Notes: generated by a model from the letters alone, not told the origin. Shown: positions 25,203 through 33,942, counted from the first letter of the stretch. The stretch: 37,614 bases of DNA from Mycobacterium sp. 1423905.2 (GCF_001673155.1 NZ_LZLE01000324.1:1-37614), one strand, 5' to 3'. Translations and numbers: made by a program.

Positions 25203-25964
25203 TCAGAGCGTCGGCACGGTGCCGCCGTCGACCACGATGTCGGCACCGACCACCGCAGACGCGGCGTCGGAGACCAGGAAGCCCACCACCTCGGCGACCT
25301 CGTCGGGCCGCGCCGGCCGACCCAACGGGATGCCGCTGAGCGCCGACATCAGCGATTGCAGGGCGGCCTCGCGGTCGCCGTCGCCGGCGGAGGCGATCCG
25401 GTCGATGAGGTCCTCGGCGGCCTGCGTCTGAATGAACCCCGGCGACACGGAATTGACGCGAATTCCCTTCGGCGCCAGTTCATTGGACAACCCCTTGCTG
25501 TAGGCGCGCAGCGCAGCCTTGGCCGCGGCATACCCCAGCGTTCCGTCGAAGAGCGGCATCCGGCTCTGAATCGAGCCGATGTGCACGACCGCCCCCGAAC
25601 CGGCGTCGATCATCATCGGTAGCAGCGCGCGGTCCAAGCGAACCGCGGCCAGCAGGTTGAGGTTGAGCTCGTCGGCCCAGTCTTGTTCGTCGAGTGCGGC
25701 GAAGCCACCCGACGGTGCGCCGGATCCCCCCGCGACGTGCACCAGGATTTCCAGTCCGCCGCGGTCGCGGATCGCAGCGGCCACCCGCTGCACTTCCGCT
25801 GACGAGGTGAGGTCCGCGGCGATGAATTCGTCTGCCTCCGAGCCCGGACGGCGGGCCACGGCGGTGACGTGCGCCCCGCGGGACCGGAGGAGAGTTGTCA
25901 CCGCGGCACCGGTCCCTTTGGTGCCGCCCGTGACGACCGCGCGCCGGCCCTGCAGCGTGTTCAC
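25203..25964 (-). CDS. Short-chain dehydrogenase/reductase, MerR-coupled
   Basis: This 253-residue classical SDR has TGGTKGTG (12-19), HVAGG where NAG is usual, IGSIQSRMP with the catalytic serine and YAAAKAAL with Tyr/Lys. The C-terminus [20 protein letters not shown] and [14 protein letters not shown] is typical. I set the start at GTG 25964, which overlaps the TGA of the MerR gene (GTGA, 25961-25964); this implies translational coupling. The upstream extension of the frame is inside the MerR gene. It converges on the aldehyde dehydrogenase with a 6-bp gap. Probably the target of the adjacent MerR regulator; substrate unknown. Confidence 0.9.
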   Translation of the reverse strand: MNTLQGRRAVVTGGTKGTGAAVTTLLRSRGAHVTAVARRPGSEADEFIAADLTSSAEVQRVAAAIRDRGGLEILVHVAGGSGAPSGGFAALDEQDWADELNLNLLAAVRLDRALLPMMIDAGSGAVVHIGSIQSRMPLFDGTLGYAAAKAALRAYSKGLSNELAPKGIRVNSVSPGFIQTQAAEDLIDRIASAGDGDREAALQSLMSALSGIPLGRPARPDEVAEVVGFLVSDAASAVVGADIVVDGGTVPTL

Positions 25965-26779
25965 GCGTCGGCCCGGAAGATCGGCCAGCACAGCGTGGTG
26001 ACCCAACGCGTGGAATCGTCTGTGTCCCAGAAGAATCGCTCGTAATACTCGCGCAGCGGCCCTTCGACGCTGATCTCGTGGCGGGTCGCGTACTCGCCCA
26101 GAGCGCTGTAGTCGAGATCGACATCATCGTGCGGGCCGTGGTGAGTGATGACGGCCAATTCCGCTGCCGGGACGGTGATGGGTACCACCCGTCCGGACGG
26201 CCGCACCTCGCCGTCTACCGGAAGGAATACGGTGCTACTGCCGCGGTCGGCGGCGAAGATGTCGAAGTCGAACATCGCACCAAGCGCACCGGTTGGGGTA
26301 AGCAGACGATCGGACTGCACCGTCGCCCGCAATTCGCCGACCGCCCCTTCCCACCAGGACAGCAGGTGCTCGCGATCGACGGTGGCGGTGATCGCGGCGG
26401 CCGGCGTATCGGGGACGGTGCGGTGTTCGATGCGCGAGTGCGGGTCCGGAGTGGCCAGGATGGCCCGCAGCGATGCCACGGCGTTACGCGTTGCGGCCAA
26501 CTGGGTTTCGAGCCTTTCCAGGTGCGCGCTGATCACTGCGTTGCGGTCGGCAGGAGCGCAGACCAGTACGGCGCGCACATCGGCCAGCGGCATGTCCAGG
26601 TCGCGTAGCCGACGAATGACCTGCGCGGCCGCCACTTGATCGGTGGTGTAGTAGCGGTAGCCGGTGACCGGGTCGACACGATGCGGGTGCAGCAGGCCCA
26701 CGTCGTGGTAGTGGCGCAGGGTCTTGACGGACAGTTGCGTCATCCGAGAGAAGTCGCCGATCGACAGTGCGGTAGTCAC
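25961..26779 (-). CDS. MerR-family regulator with GyrI-like effector domain
   Basis: This 272-residue protein has the MerR winged-helix at the N-terminus ([20 protein letters not shown], 5-24, then [13 protein letters not shown]), a coiled-coil dimer helix around 80-110, and a C-terminal GyrI/BmrR-type small-molecule domain (about 120-270). The latter typically binds hydrophobic or cationic drugs. The start is GTG 26779. A promoter with the 19-bp spacer typical of MerR-controlled promoters lies directly upstream, and the distance suggests a leaderless transcript. It is co-transcribed with the SDR gene downstream. Confidence 0.92.
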   Translation of the reverse strand: MTTALSIGDFSRMTQLSVKTLRHYHDVGLLHPHRVDPVTGYRYYTTDQVAAAQVIRRLRDLDMPLADVRAVLVCAPADRNAVISAHLERLETQLAATRNAVASLRAILATPDPHSRIEHRTVPDTPAAAITATVDREHLLSWWEGAVGELRATVQSDRLLTPTGALGAMFDFDIFAADRGSSTVFLPVDGEVRPSGRVVPITVPAAELAVITHHGPHDDVDLDYSALGEYATRHEISVEGPLREYYERFFWDTDDSTRWVTTLCWPIFRADA

Positions 26780-26785
26780 CGGCTC

Positions 26786-26816
26786 ATTCTGAGAATTCCA
26801 GTAAGGGGAGAGTCAA
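26786..26816 (-). promoter_or_regulatory. MerR-type promoter with 19-bp spacer
   Basis: On the minus strand, -35 TTGACT (26811-26816) and -10 CAGAAT (26786-26791) are separated by exactly 19 bp. This long spacing is the hallmark of promoters that MerR proteins activate by twisting the DNA. The spacer, CTCCCCTTACTGGAATTCT, holds an imperfect dyad. The -10 element ends six bases before GTG 26779, so transcription would begin at the start codon. Autoregulation by the MerR protein is the simplest reading. Confidence 0.65.
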
Positions 26817-26974
26817 GCGCGAACGGCGCCCTGGGCGTCCCTAGGCCCCACAGTCGGCGATCTTGCCGGCCGGCACAACCATAGCTTCGGTAACTAACTC
26901 CCACCCCGCCCCTGCAGGCCGCAACGTGTTGGTCGACAATCGAGGGACTTACACGTGTCAAAGGAGACAAAGTC

Positions 26975-28123
26975 ATGCCTGAAGCCGTCATCGTCGAGGC
27001 AGTGCGTTCCCCGATCGGCAAGCGCAACGGAGGGTTGTCCGGTGTGCATCCGGCCGAACTGTCCGCGCAGGTGCTCAATGGACTGGCGCAGAAGGCCGGT
27101 ATCGACCCCGAAATCGTCGAAGACGTCATCTGGGGCTGCGTCATGCAGGCCGGTGAGCAGGCCCTCGACATCGGCCGCACCGCGCTGCTGGCCGCCGGCT
27201 GGCCCGAGACCGTGCCGGGCGTGACGGTCGATCGCCAGTGCGGATCCAGCCAGCAATCCGTGCACTTCGCGGCCGCCGGTGTCGTCGCCGGGCACTACGA
27301 CGTGGTCGTCGCCGGCGGAGTGGAGTCGATGTCGCGGACCCCGATGGGCGCGTCGCTGGCCAACGGCGGCCGGCCCTATCCCGAGACGTTCCTCAGCCGC
27401 TACCAGGGCAAGATCCCCAACCAGGGCATCGGCGCGGAGATGATCGCCGAGCAGTGGGGATTCGACCGGGTCGCCCTCGACGAATTCTCCTTGGGTTCCC
27501 ACGAAAAGGCGGCCGCGGCACAGGATTCCGGGGCTTTCGATGACCAGATCGTGGGCATCAAGGACCAAGACGGCAATGTGGTGCTCAAGGACGAGGGTAT
27601 TCGCCGCGGCACTCCGATGGAGAAGATGGCGTCGCTGAAGCCGGCGTTCAAAGAGGATGGTGTGATCCACGCCGGGAACTCTTCGCAGATCTCCGACGGG
27701 TCGGCCGCGCTGCTATTCATGTCGGACGAGAAGGCGAAGTCGTTGGGCATGAAGCCGATCGCCAAGGTGCACACCGCTACGCTGGCCGGCGCTGACCCGG
27801 TGATCATGCTGACCGCGCCCATCCCGGCGACCCAGAAGGTGCTCAAGAAGTCGGGCCTGAGCATCGACGACATCGGCGCCTACGAGGTCAACGAGGCGTT
27901 CGCCCCGGTTCCGCTGGCCTGGCTGCGGGACATCGGCGCCGACGAGAAGAAGCTCAACCCCAACGGTGGCGCGATCGCGCTGGGCCACCCGCTGGGCGGC
28001 TCCGGTGCGCGGCTGATGACGACGTTGCTGTACCACATGCGGGACAAGGGAATTCGGTACGGCCTGCAGACCATGTGTGAGGGCGGTGGTCAAGCCAACG
28101 CCACCATTCTGGAACTGCTGTGA
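26975..28123 (+). CDS. Thiolase (acetyl-CoA acyltransferase, FadA type)
   Basis: This 382-residue enzyme carries out thiolytic cleavage of 3-ketoacyl-CoA, or the reverse condensation. It has the nucleophile Cys89 in DRQCGSS, the NEAFA motif, His338 in GHPLGGSGAR and Cys368 in CEGGGQA, so all catalytic residues are present. The opening PEAVIVEAVRSPIGKRNG resembles FadA5-type thiolases. RBS AAAGGAGA precedes ATG 26975. It overlaps the enoyl-CoA hydratase gene by GTGA. Position corresponds to H37Rv Rv1135A, which I remember as only a short fragment; here the gene is full length. Confidence 0.94.
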   Translation: MPEAVIVEAVRSPIGKRNGGLSGVHPAELSAQVLNGLAQKAGIDPEIVEDVIWGCVMQAGEQALDIGRTALLAAGWPETVPGVTVDRQCGSSQQSVHFAAAGVVAGHYDVVVAGGVESMSRTPMGASLANGGRPYPETFLSRYQGKIPNQGIGAEMIAEQWGFDRVALDEFSLGSHEKAAAAQDSGAFDDQIVGIKDQDGNVVLKDEGIRRGTPMEKMASLKPAFKEDGVIHAGNSSQISDGSAALLFMSDEKAKSLGMKPIAKVHTATLAGADPVIMLTAPIPATQKVLKKSGLSIDDIGAYEVNEAFAPVPLAWLRDIGADEKKLNPNGGAIALGHPLGGSGARLMTTLLYHMRDKGIRYGLQTMCEGGGQANATILELL

Positions 28124-28926
28124 CAGATGTTGGCGACGGCACCCAGCCGGCCGTGCTGGTTGAGCGCCGCGGCAACGTCCTGATCATCACCATCAACCGG
28201 CCCGAGGCCCGCAACGCGGTCAACGGCGCCGTCAGCATCGGCGTCGGCGACGCGCTGGAAGAGGCCCAACACGACCCTGACGTGCGCGCAGTGGTGATCA
28301 CCGGTGCCGGCGACAAATCGTTCTGCGCCGGTGCGGACCTCAAGGCGATCGCGCGTCGGGAGAACCTGTATCACCCCGACCACGGCGAGTGGGGCTTCGC
28401 CGGGTACGTGCACCACTTCATCGACAAGCCGACCATCGCCGCCGTGAACGGCACCGCGCTGGGCGGTGGGACGGAGTTGGCGCTGGCTAGCGACCTGGTG
28501 GTGGCCGACGAGCGGGCCAAGTTCGGCTTGCCCGAAGTGAAACGCGGGCTGATCGCCGCCGCTGGCGGGGTGTTCCGGATCGTCAACCAGTTGCCGCGCA
28601 AGGTCGGGATGGAACTGCTGTTGACCGGCGAGCCGCTGACCGCGGCCGACGCGTTGGAGTGGGGCTTGGTCAACCAGGTGGTCAAAGACGGTTCGGTGCT
28701 CGACGCCGCGCTGGCCCTGGCCGCGCGGATCACGGTGAACGCGCCGCTATCGGTGCAGGCCAGCAAGCGAATCGCGTACGGGGTCGACGAGGGTGTGATC
28801 GCCGACGAAGAAGCGTCGTGGCAGCGCACCATGCGCGAGATGGGGACTTTGATGCGGTCCGAGGACGCCAAGGAAGGACCGTTGGCGTTCGCCGAAAAGC
28901 GCGAACCGGTCTGGAAGGCCCGCTAA
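28120..28926 (+). CDS. Enoyl-CoA hydratase (crotonase family)
   Basis: This 268-residue crotonase hydrates trans-2-enoyl-CoA. The oxyanion-hole strand is KSFCAGADLKAI and GTALGGGTELALASD. Both catalytic glutamates of true hydratases are in place and 20 residues apart: Glu119 and Glu139 (GLPEVKRGL), as rat Glu144 and Glu164. Start is GTG 28120, overlapping the thiolase stop. It ends eight bases before the convergent FAD oxidoreductase gene. The H37Rv counterpart (Rv1136), as I remember, is shorter, so this appears to be the intact form. With the thiolase it provides two steps of beta-oxidation. Confidence 0.93.
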   Translation: MTDVGDGTQPAVLVERRGNVLIITINRPEARNAVNGAVSIGVGDALEEAQHDPDVRAVVITGAGDKSFCAGADLKAIARRENLYHPDHGEWGFAGYVHHFIDKPTIAAVNGTALGGGTELALASDLVVADERAKFGLPEVKRGLIAAAGGVFRIVNQLPRKVGMELLLTGEPLTAADALEWGLVNQVVKDGSVLDAALALAARITVNAPLSVQASKRIAYGVDEGVIADEEASWQRTMREMGTLMRSEDAKEGPLAFAEKREPVWKAR

Positions 28927-28934
28927 CTTGCTCC

Positions 28935-29948
28935 CTAATTGGCTAAGACGTTGACCGCCCAGCCGAACACCGGGGGCAGCAGCGTGCACGCCGGCACGAT
29001 GGCCCGCCGGGAGGCGCGCGGCGTGCTGGCCAACACCAGACCGCGGGTCAGCAGCCGGTAGTCGCGGGTGACCCGGTGCCACGCCGCCTCGTAGGACTGC
29101 GGTTTGTCGTCGACGATCGCCCGAATTGCCGCGGCGGCCTGTTTGACCGCCAGGCTGATCCCTTCGCCGGTCAGCGCGTCCTCGTAGCCAGCGGCATCGC
29201 CGACCAACAGCACTCGGCCGGCGACCCGCCGCGAAACCACTTGACGCAGCGGGCCGCAACCGCGGGCCGGCCCCCGCTGGCCGTCGCGCAGATGCGGTGC
29301 CAACGTCGGAAACCAGTCCAACTCGGGTCGCTGACGGGACAAGATGGCTACCCCCACCAGGTCCGGCTCCACCGGCGTCACGTATGCCTCGCCCCACCGA
29401 GACCAGTGCACCTCGACGAACTCCGACCACGCCGGCACCCGGTAGTGCCAGCGCAACCCGTGCCGTCGCGGCGTGCCGGCGGTCACCTTGATGCCCACCG
29501 CGCGGCGCACCGGCGAATGCAGTCCGTCGGCCGCGACCAACCAGCGTGCGCGTACCCCGCCGGCCGTCACACCGTGCGTGTCTTGGACAACCGCGGTGAC
29601 CCGGGTACGAATCCAGTCGGTGTCCTGCTCTTTGGCCCGCGCGGCCAACGCGGCGTGCAACGTCGTGCGTCGCACCCCGCGCCCGGGCCCGCTGCGAAAG
29701 CGCGCCTCGGCCCGCCGGTGCTCGTCGACGTAAGCGATCCCGCGAAACGGCATGCCCGCCGGATCCACCCCAAGCGAGGTCAACTCGGACAAGCCGCCGG
29801 GCATCAACCCCTCACCGCACGCCTTGTCCGGATTCTCGCGAGGTTCGGCGATCACGACCGACAGGCCGTGACGGCGTGCGTGTAACGCGGTGGCCAGGCC
29901 CGCGGGCCCACCCCCGACGATCAGCAGGTCAGCGTCATAGGTGGTCAT
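28935..29948 (-). CDS. FAD-dependent oxidoreductase (geranylgeranyl reductase-like)
   Basis: This 337-residue flavoprotein has the N-terminal GGGPAGLATA FAD motif, the middle segment ARWLVAADGLHSPVRRAVG and the C-terminal LLVGDAAGYEDALTGEGI, all as in the group A monooxygenase/geranylgeranyl reductase superfamily. Reductase or hydroxylase activity cannot be told apart by eye. I set the start at ATG 29948, which overlaps the stop of the ICMT-like gene (ATGA); the longer upstream frame lies antiphase within that gene. It corresponds in place to H37Rv Rv1138c. Together with the ICMT-like protein it resembles the tailoring pair found beside type III polyketide synthases, but none is present here. 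Confidence 0.88.
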   Translation of the reverse strand: MTTYDADLLIVGGGPAGLATALHARRHGLSVVIAEPRENPDKACGEGLMPGGLSELTSLGVDPAGMPFRGIAYVDEHRRAEARFRSGPGRGVRRTTLHAALAARAKEQDTDWIRTRVTAVVQDTHGVTAGGVRARWLVAADGLHSPVRRAVGIKVTAGTPRRHGLRWHYRVPAWSEFVEVHWSRWGEAYVTPVEPDLVGVAILSRQRPELDWFPTLAPHLRDGQRGPARGCGPLRQVVSRRVAGRVLLVGDAAGYEDALTGEGISLAVKQAAAAIRAIVDDKPQSYEAAWHRVTRDYRLLTRGLVLASTPRASRRAIVPACTLLPPVFGWAVNVLAN

Positions 29949-30445
29949 GTGTAGCCGAGGACGGAGTTCTCCACTCGCAGACGCACGCTCAGCAGAATCG
30001 CGTTGGCGACCGTGAACGTGACGGCCGTCAGCCACGCGGTGTGCACCATCGGCAGCGCGAACCCTTCGACCACCACTGCAACATAGTTCGGGTGGTGCAT
30101 GAACCGGTAGGGGCCGCGTTGCACCAGCGGCGCGTAGGGCAACACGATCACGCGGGTGTTCCAACGCTTGCCCAGTGACGCGATGCACCACCACCGCAGG
30201 CCCTGGCACAGCACCAGCACGGCTACCATCGGCCACCCCAGCCACGGTAGGAACGGGCGATGCAACGCCCATGGCTCGACGATGCAGCCCACCAGCAGCG
30301 CCGAATGCAAGACGACCATGACCCCGTAGTGGCGCCGGCCAAACTCCTTGCCGCCCTGCGCGAACGACCAGCGGGCGTTGCGCTGCGCCACCACCAGCTC
30401 CAGCAGCCGCTCGACGGCGACCGCCAGGATCAGCAGGTAATACAT
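29945..30445 (-). CDS. Membrane methyltransferase, isoprenylcysteine carboxyl methyltransferase (ICMT) family
   Basis: This 166-residue membrane protein has about four hydrophobic segments, beginning MYYLLILAVAVERLLELVVA. The C-terminal half contains LGKRWNTRVIVLPYAPLVQR followed by GPYRFMHHPNYVAVVVEGFA, the conserved RxxHPxY-type cofactor-binding motif of the ICMT/phospholipid methyltransferase group. I prefer ATG 30445 because TAGGG lies about eight bases upstream; a TTG at 30478 would add 11 residues. It is coupled to the FAD oxidoreductase gene and corresponds to H37Rv Rv1139c. The likely reaction is SAM-dependent methylation of a lipid phenol, acid or thiol; the acceptor is unknown. Confidence 0.85.
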   Translation of the reverse strand: MYYLLILAVAVERLLELVVAQRNARWSFAQGGKEFGRRHYGVMVVLHSALLVGCIVEPWALHRPFLPWLGWPMVAVLVLCQGLRWWCIASLGKRWNTRVIVLPYAPLVQRGPYRFMHHPNYVAVVVEGFALPMVHTAWLTAVTFTVANAILLSVRLRVENSVLGYT

Positions 30446-30639
30446 AGACGTTGCCCTATGACTCGAGGAGCGCTCCAAATCGCAAGTTCGAACATAACCC
30501 GGGTCACGGCTGAGCCGCCGGATCGGTTCAACCGCTTCGTTGCAATCGCCGGCCGGCGGGGTACCTATCCGGGGAGACGGTCGCAGGTGCGCTTTCGGCC
30601 GTGTACGTACCCCGAAGCGTCGACGGATAGGTTCACAAC

Positions 30640-31782
30640 ATGCGGATTCTGGTGACAGGTGCCACCGGTTATGTCGGTTCTCGCCTGGTCACGGCCCTCC
30701 TGGAGGACGGACACGAGGTTCTCGCCGCCACCCGTACCCCAGCCCGTCTGAAGCGGTTCGGCTGGTCGAAGGACGTGACACCGGTCAAGCTGGACGCCTC
30801 CGACCCCGAGTCGGTACGCGCGGCGCTGAGCGCTGGATCGATCGATGTCATCTACTACCTGGTGCACGGAATCGGGCAGGCCGACTTTCGCGAGGCCGAC
30901 AACAGGTCAGCCACCAATGTCGCCGTCGCCGCCCGAGACGCCGGCGTGCGCCGCATCGTCTACCTCGGCGGCTTCGTCCCCGAGGACGAGGCACTGTCCG
31001 AACACCTGACCAGTCGGGCGGAGGTGGCCCAGGCGCTGTCCATCGAAGGCGGACCGGAGCTGGTGTGGCTGGGTGCGGCGATCATCATCGGCGCTGGGTC
31101 GACATCGTTCGAGATGCTGCGGTACGTCGGCGACCGGTTCCCGCTCATCCCCGCGCCGGACTGGATGGACAACCCGCTGGACCCGATCTCCATCCGCGAT
31201 GTGCTGCACTACCTGGTCGCCGCCGCCGACCCGGACCGGGTGCCCGCGGGCGCTTACGACATCGCCGGGCCCGAGACGACTTCCTACCGGAACCTGATCA
31301 AGGCGTATGCCCGCATCTCCGGCCGGTGGCGGGCGGCGTTGCCGGTGGTGGGGATCGACACCTCACTGGCGTCGTGCATCACCGGACTGATCCTGCCGGT
31401 GCCTCACGGCCTGGCCGAGGACTTGGTCGAGTCGCTCGATCATCCGATGGTCGCCTCGGCCAGCCGGTTGCGCGACTTGGTGCCCGATCCGCCGGGCGGG
31501 CTGGTCCGCACCGACGACGCCATCCGGTTGGCGCTGAAGGGCACCCGCCATGGCGCACGGCCGGTCAACGCGCTGCCCGATCCGCACTACCTGGCCGACA
31601 CCGATCCCGACTGGGCCGGGGGCGACGCGTTGCGCATTCGACGGCTGGCTCGAGGCGTGGTGCCCCGCATCGCTCGGCCGACGCTGGGGTTGGTCAATCT
31701 GGTTCCGGGGCCGGTCGCCGGTGCGCTGCGAACCAGCCTCGATATTCTTGTCACGTTGACTCCGAAAGTTCGGCCTGCATGA
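30640..31782 (+). CDS. NAD(P)-binding epimerase-like protein (YbjT type)
   Basis: This 380-residue protein has an N-terminal Rossmann fold starting MRILVTGATGYVGSRLVTAL with GATGYVG. It continues with VIYYLVHGIG, RRIVYLGGF and a variable C-terminal helical part ending near the membrane-like LGLVNLVPGPVAGALRTSLD. It is related to the larger protein encoded at 32498-33898: both share a YYLVH segment, a DVLxYLVAAA segment and PDWAG. It lacks the C-terminal DUF2867-like domain of that paralogue. It overlaps the CPBP protease gene by ATGA, so the two are co-translated. Substrate and cofactor preference unknown. Confidence 0.83.
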   Translation: MRILVTGATGYVGSRLVTALLEDGHEVLAATRTPARLKRFGWSKDVTPVKLDASDPESVRAALSAGSIDVIYYLVHGIGQADFREADNRSATNVAVAARDAGVRRIVYLGGFVPEDEALSEHLTSRAEVAQALSIEGGPELVWLGAAIIIGAGSTSFEMLRYVGDRFPLIPAPDWMDNPLDPISIRDVLHYLVAAADPDRVPAGAYDIAGPETTSYRNLIKAYARISGRWRAALPVVGIDTSLASCITGLILPVPHGLAEDLVESLDHPMVASASRLRDLVPDPPGGLVRTDDAIRLALKGTRHGARPVNALPDPHYLADTDPDWAGGDALRIRRLARGVVPRIARPTLGLVNLVPGPVAGALRTSLDILVTLTPKVRPA

Positions 31783-32501
31783 GCCAGACGGCCACCCCGC
31801 AGCGCAGCAGTGCACTGCAGGAAATTCGTCGTGCGCTCGTCAATGTGGCTGTGCCGCATCATGAGCCACCGGGAGTGGTGCGCCGGCGGCGCGTGGTAGT
31901 AACGATCACGCTGGTGATCGGGGCCGCGATCTTGGGGCTGTCGCTGCGGCAGCGTCCCGGCGACCCGATTTTCTACTGGCTGACCCTGGCGCTGGCGGGC
32001 GTATGGGCCATCGGCTCGGCCGTGTCCGGGCCACTGCATCTGGGCGGCATCTGCTGGCGCGGCCGCAATCAACGCCCGGTGATCACCGGCACCGGTGTCG
32101 GTCTGCTGCTCGGCGGCGCTTTCGTCGTAGGCGGCCTGATCGTCCGGGAGATCCCGCCGGTCGCCGCCCTGATCACCCGTGTGCTGCAATACGAACACCA
32201 TGGATCGTTCCTGGGGATCGTCGCCATCACGCTGATCAACGGCATCGCCGAGGAGATGTTCTTTCGCGGCGCCCTCTATACCGCGCTGGGCCGCCACTAC
32301 CCAGTGGCCATCTCGACCGTGCTGTATGTCGGAGCGACCCTGGCCAGTGGTAACCCCATGCTGGGCTTCGCCGGCATCATCCTAGGTGCGGTCTGCGCGC
32401 TGGAACGGCGGGCCACCGGCGGGGTGCTGGCGCCGATGCTCACCCACTTCGTGTGGGGGCTGATCATGGTGCTGGTCCTGCCGCCGATCTTCGGCGTCTA
32501 G
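31779..32501 (+). CDS. CPBP-family intramembrane metalloprotease
   Basis: This 240-residue membrane protein has a polar, basic N-terminus (1-40) and about six hydrophobic helices. It carries the CPBP (Abi) signature: Glu158-Glu159 and Arg163 in NGIAEEMFFRG, and a late His in PMLTHFVWGLIM. These residues form the active site of Rce1-type prenyl-protein proteases; in bacteria the family also handles peptide immunity and membrane protein turnover. I set the start at ATG 31779, overlapping the previous stop. Place matches H37Rv Rv1140. Its stop codon shares the four bases CTAG with the stop of the convergent gene. An Rce1-type protease near an ICMT-type methyltransferase is suggestive but both families are broad. 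Confidence 0.88.
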   Translation: MSQTATPQRSSALQEIRRALVNVAVPHHEPPGVVRRRRVVVTITLVIGAAILGLSLRQRPGDPIFYWLTLALAGVWAIGSAVSGPLHLGGICWRGRNQRPVITGTGVGLLLGGAFVVGGLIVREIPPVAALITRVLQYEHHGSFLGIVAITLINGIAEEMFFRGALYTALGRHYPVAISTVLYVGATLASGNPMLGFAGIILGAVCALERRATGGVLAPMLTHFVWGLIMVLVLPPIFGV

Positions 32502-33898
32502 GCCTGCTGGGCGGTGACTCTGCGCGCCAGCGCGCGCAGCGCCGCCGCATGCGCCGGACGCAGCCCGTACCAGTACAACCGGCCGCCGATCCCACGCGGA
32601 AAAACGATGGCGCGCTGCCGGTAGGTGCTGCCGCCGCCGTCGCGCGGTTCCACGCTGATGTCCAGCCAGGCCTGTGCGGGCGCGCGAGTCTCGGCTTGCA
32701 GTCGCAGCCTGCTGCCCGGCTCCTTGTCGACGATGCTCCACTTGCGGCCGCGGCGGCGCGGGCCGAAGGGGAAGGAAAACCACCGGCCGCCGATGGCCGC
32801 CGCCGCCTTCCACACCTCGTCGGGATCCGCGTCGGACTCCGCGGTTTGCGTATCGGTGTAGACGATCTCGCCCGCCCAGTCCGGGTCGCTGGGCAATGCC
32901 TCGGCCGGCTCCTTGTCCAACGGTTCCCACGTCGTGTCGGCGACTCCGTCGCGGGCCTGGTGCAAGGCCAGTTCCACGGCGCGCCGGTAGGGAGTCAAGC
33001 CAGCCGGCGGCGGCTTGATGATGGTGTCGATGTCGGAGTTGTGCGTCACCGCATCGACCTCCAGCGATTCCACCAGCGGCCGCGCCAAACCGCCCGGGAT
33101 CGGCGTCACGTTCCCCACCCAGAGGCTCGCGATGGTCGGGGTCAGCAGTGGCAGCACCAGCATGCGACGTCTGCGCAGACCCGCGGCCTCGGCGTAGACG
33201 CGCATCATGTCGCCGTACTGCAGCACGTCCGGGCCGCCGATATCCCAGGTCCGCGACGACGGCACCTCGGCGGTCGCCGCGGCGACCAAGTAGTACAACA
33301 CGTCGCGCACCGCGATCGGCTGGATCTTGTTGTGCACCCACTTCGGTGTGGTCATCACCGGCAAGCGGTCGGTGAGATGGCGGATCATCTCGAAGGACGC
33401 CGACCCCGACCCGATGACCACACCGGCCTGCAGAACCACCGTCTCGATGCCGGATTCGATCAACTGCTTGCCGACGGCGGTCCGCGACCTGAGGTGCTCG
33501 GAGAGTTCGGTGTCTTCTGGGTGCAATCCACTGAGGTAGACGATGCGGCGCACCCCGGTGCGTTGCGCGGCCGTCACGACGTTGCGGGCGGTTTTCTCCT
33601 CCTCAGCGACGAAATTCTTCGATCCGCCCATCGAATGCACCAGGTAGTAGACGACGTCGACGCCGTCGAACGCCGCCACCAGCGACTCGACATCGGTCAG
33701 GTCAGCTTTGGCCACCTCGACTCGCGGGCGCCACGGCACGTCGTCCAACTTCTCCGGCGTGCGTGCCAAAGCACGCACCGCATGTCCCGCATCCAGCAGG
33801 CGCGGCACCAGCCGGCCGCCGATGTACCCGGTCGCCCCGGTCACCGCGCACCGCAGCTGTCCGGCCGACTCGGGTCCTGATTGTTCCTCGCTCGTCAC
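32498..33898 (-). CDS. NAD(P)-binding protein with C-terminal DUF2867-like domain (YbjT type)
   Basis: This 466-residue two-domain protein starts at GTG 33898. The N-terminal Rossmann domain holds CAVTGATGYIGGRLVPRLLD (17-36), VVYYLVHSMGGSKNF and RRIVYLSGLHPED. From about residue 320 to the end is a domain with WKAAAAIGGRWFSFPFGPR and RQRAIVFPRGIGGRLYWYGL, which resembles the START/SRPBCC-like DUF2867 unit of YbjT proteins and would bind a hydrophobic ligand. It is paralogous to the 380-residue protein encoded at 30640 on the other strand. The ribosome site is weak. The convergent CPBP gene abuts it, sharing the stop bases. Confidence 0.86.
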   Translation of the reverse strand: MTSEEQSGPESAGQLRCAVTGATGYIGGRLVPRLLDAGHAVRALARTPEKLDDVPWRPRVEVAKADLTDVESLVAAFDGVDVVYYLVHSMGGSKNFVAEEEKTARNVVTAAQRTGVRRIVYLSGLHPEDTELSEHLRSRTAVGKQLIESGIETVVLQAGVVIGSGSASFEMIRHLTDRLPVMTTPKWVHNKIQPIAVRDVLYYLVAAATAEVPSSRTWDIGGPDVLQYGDMMRVYAEAAGLRRRRMLVLPLLTPTIASLWVGNVTPIPGGLARPLVESLEVDAVTHNSDIDTIIKPPPAGLTPYRRAVELALHQARDGVADTTWEPLDKEPAEALPSDPDWAGEIVYTDTQTAESDADPDEVWKAAAAIGGRWFSFPFGPRRRGRKWSIVDKEPGSRLRLQAETRAPAQAWLDISVEPRDGGGSTYRQRAIVFPRGIGGRLYWYGLRPAHAAALRALARRVTAQQA

Positions 33899-33942
33899 GA
33901 GACACAGGATTGCCGGTTTGGCGCAGTTGAAAGCAGCGGGTT

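Noticed and set aside
26923..26930. AACGTGTT upstream of the thiolase as a KstR site
   Set aside because: Only the AACnnGTT core is present; the flanking T and A of the consensus are missing on both sides.
29949..30272. N-terminal extension of the FAD oxidoreductase
   Set aside because: It lies in another frame of the ICMT-like gene; the FAD motif begins right after ATG 29948.
30486..30493. GTTCGAAC palindrome before the ICMT-like gene
   Set aside because: Only eight bases with no extension; expected by chance at this length and no known regulator matches.
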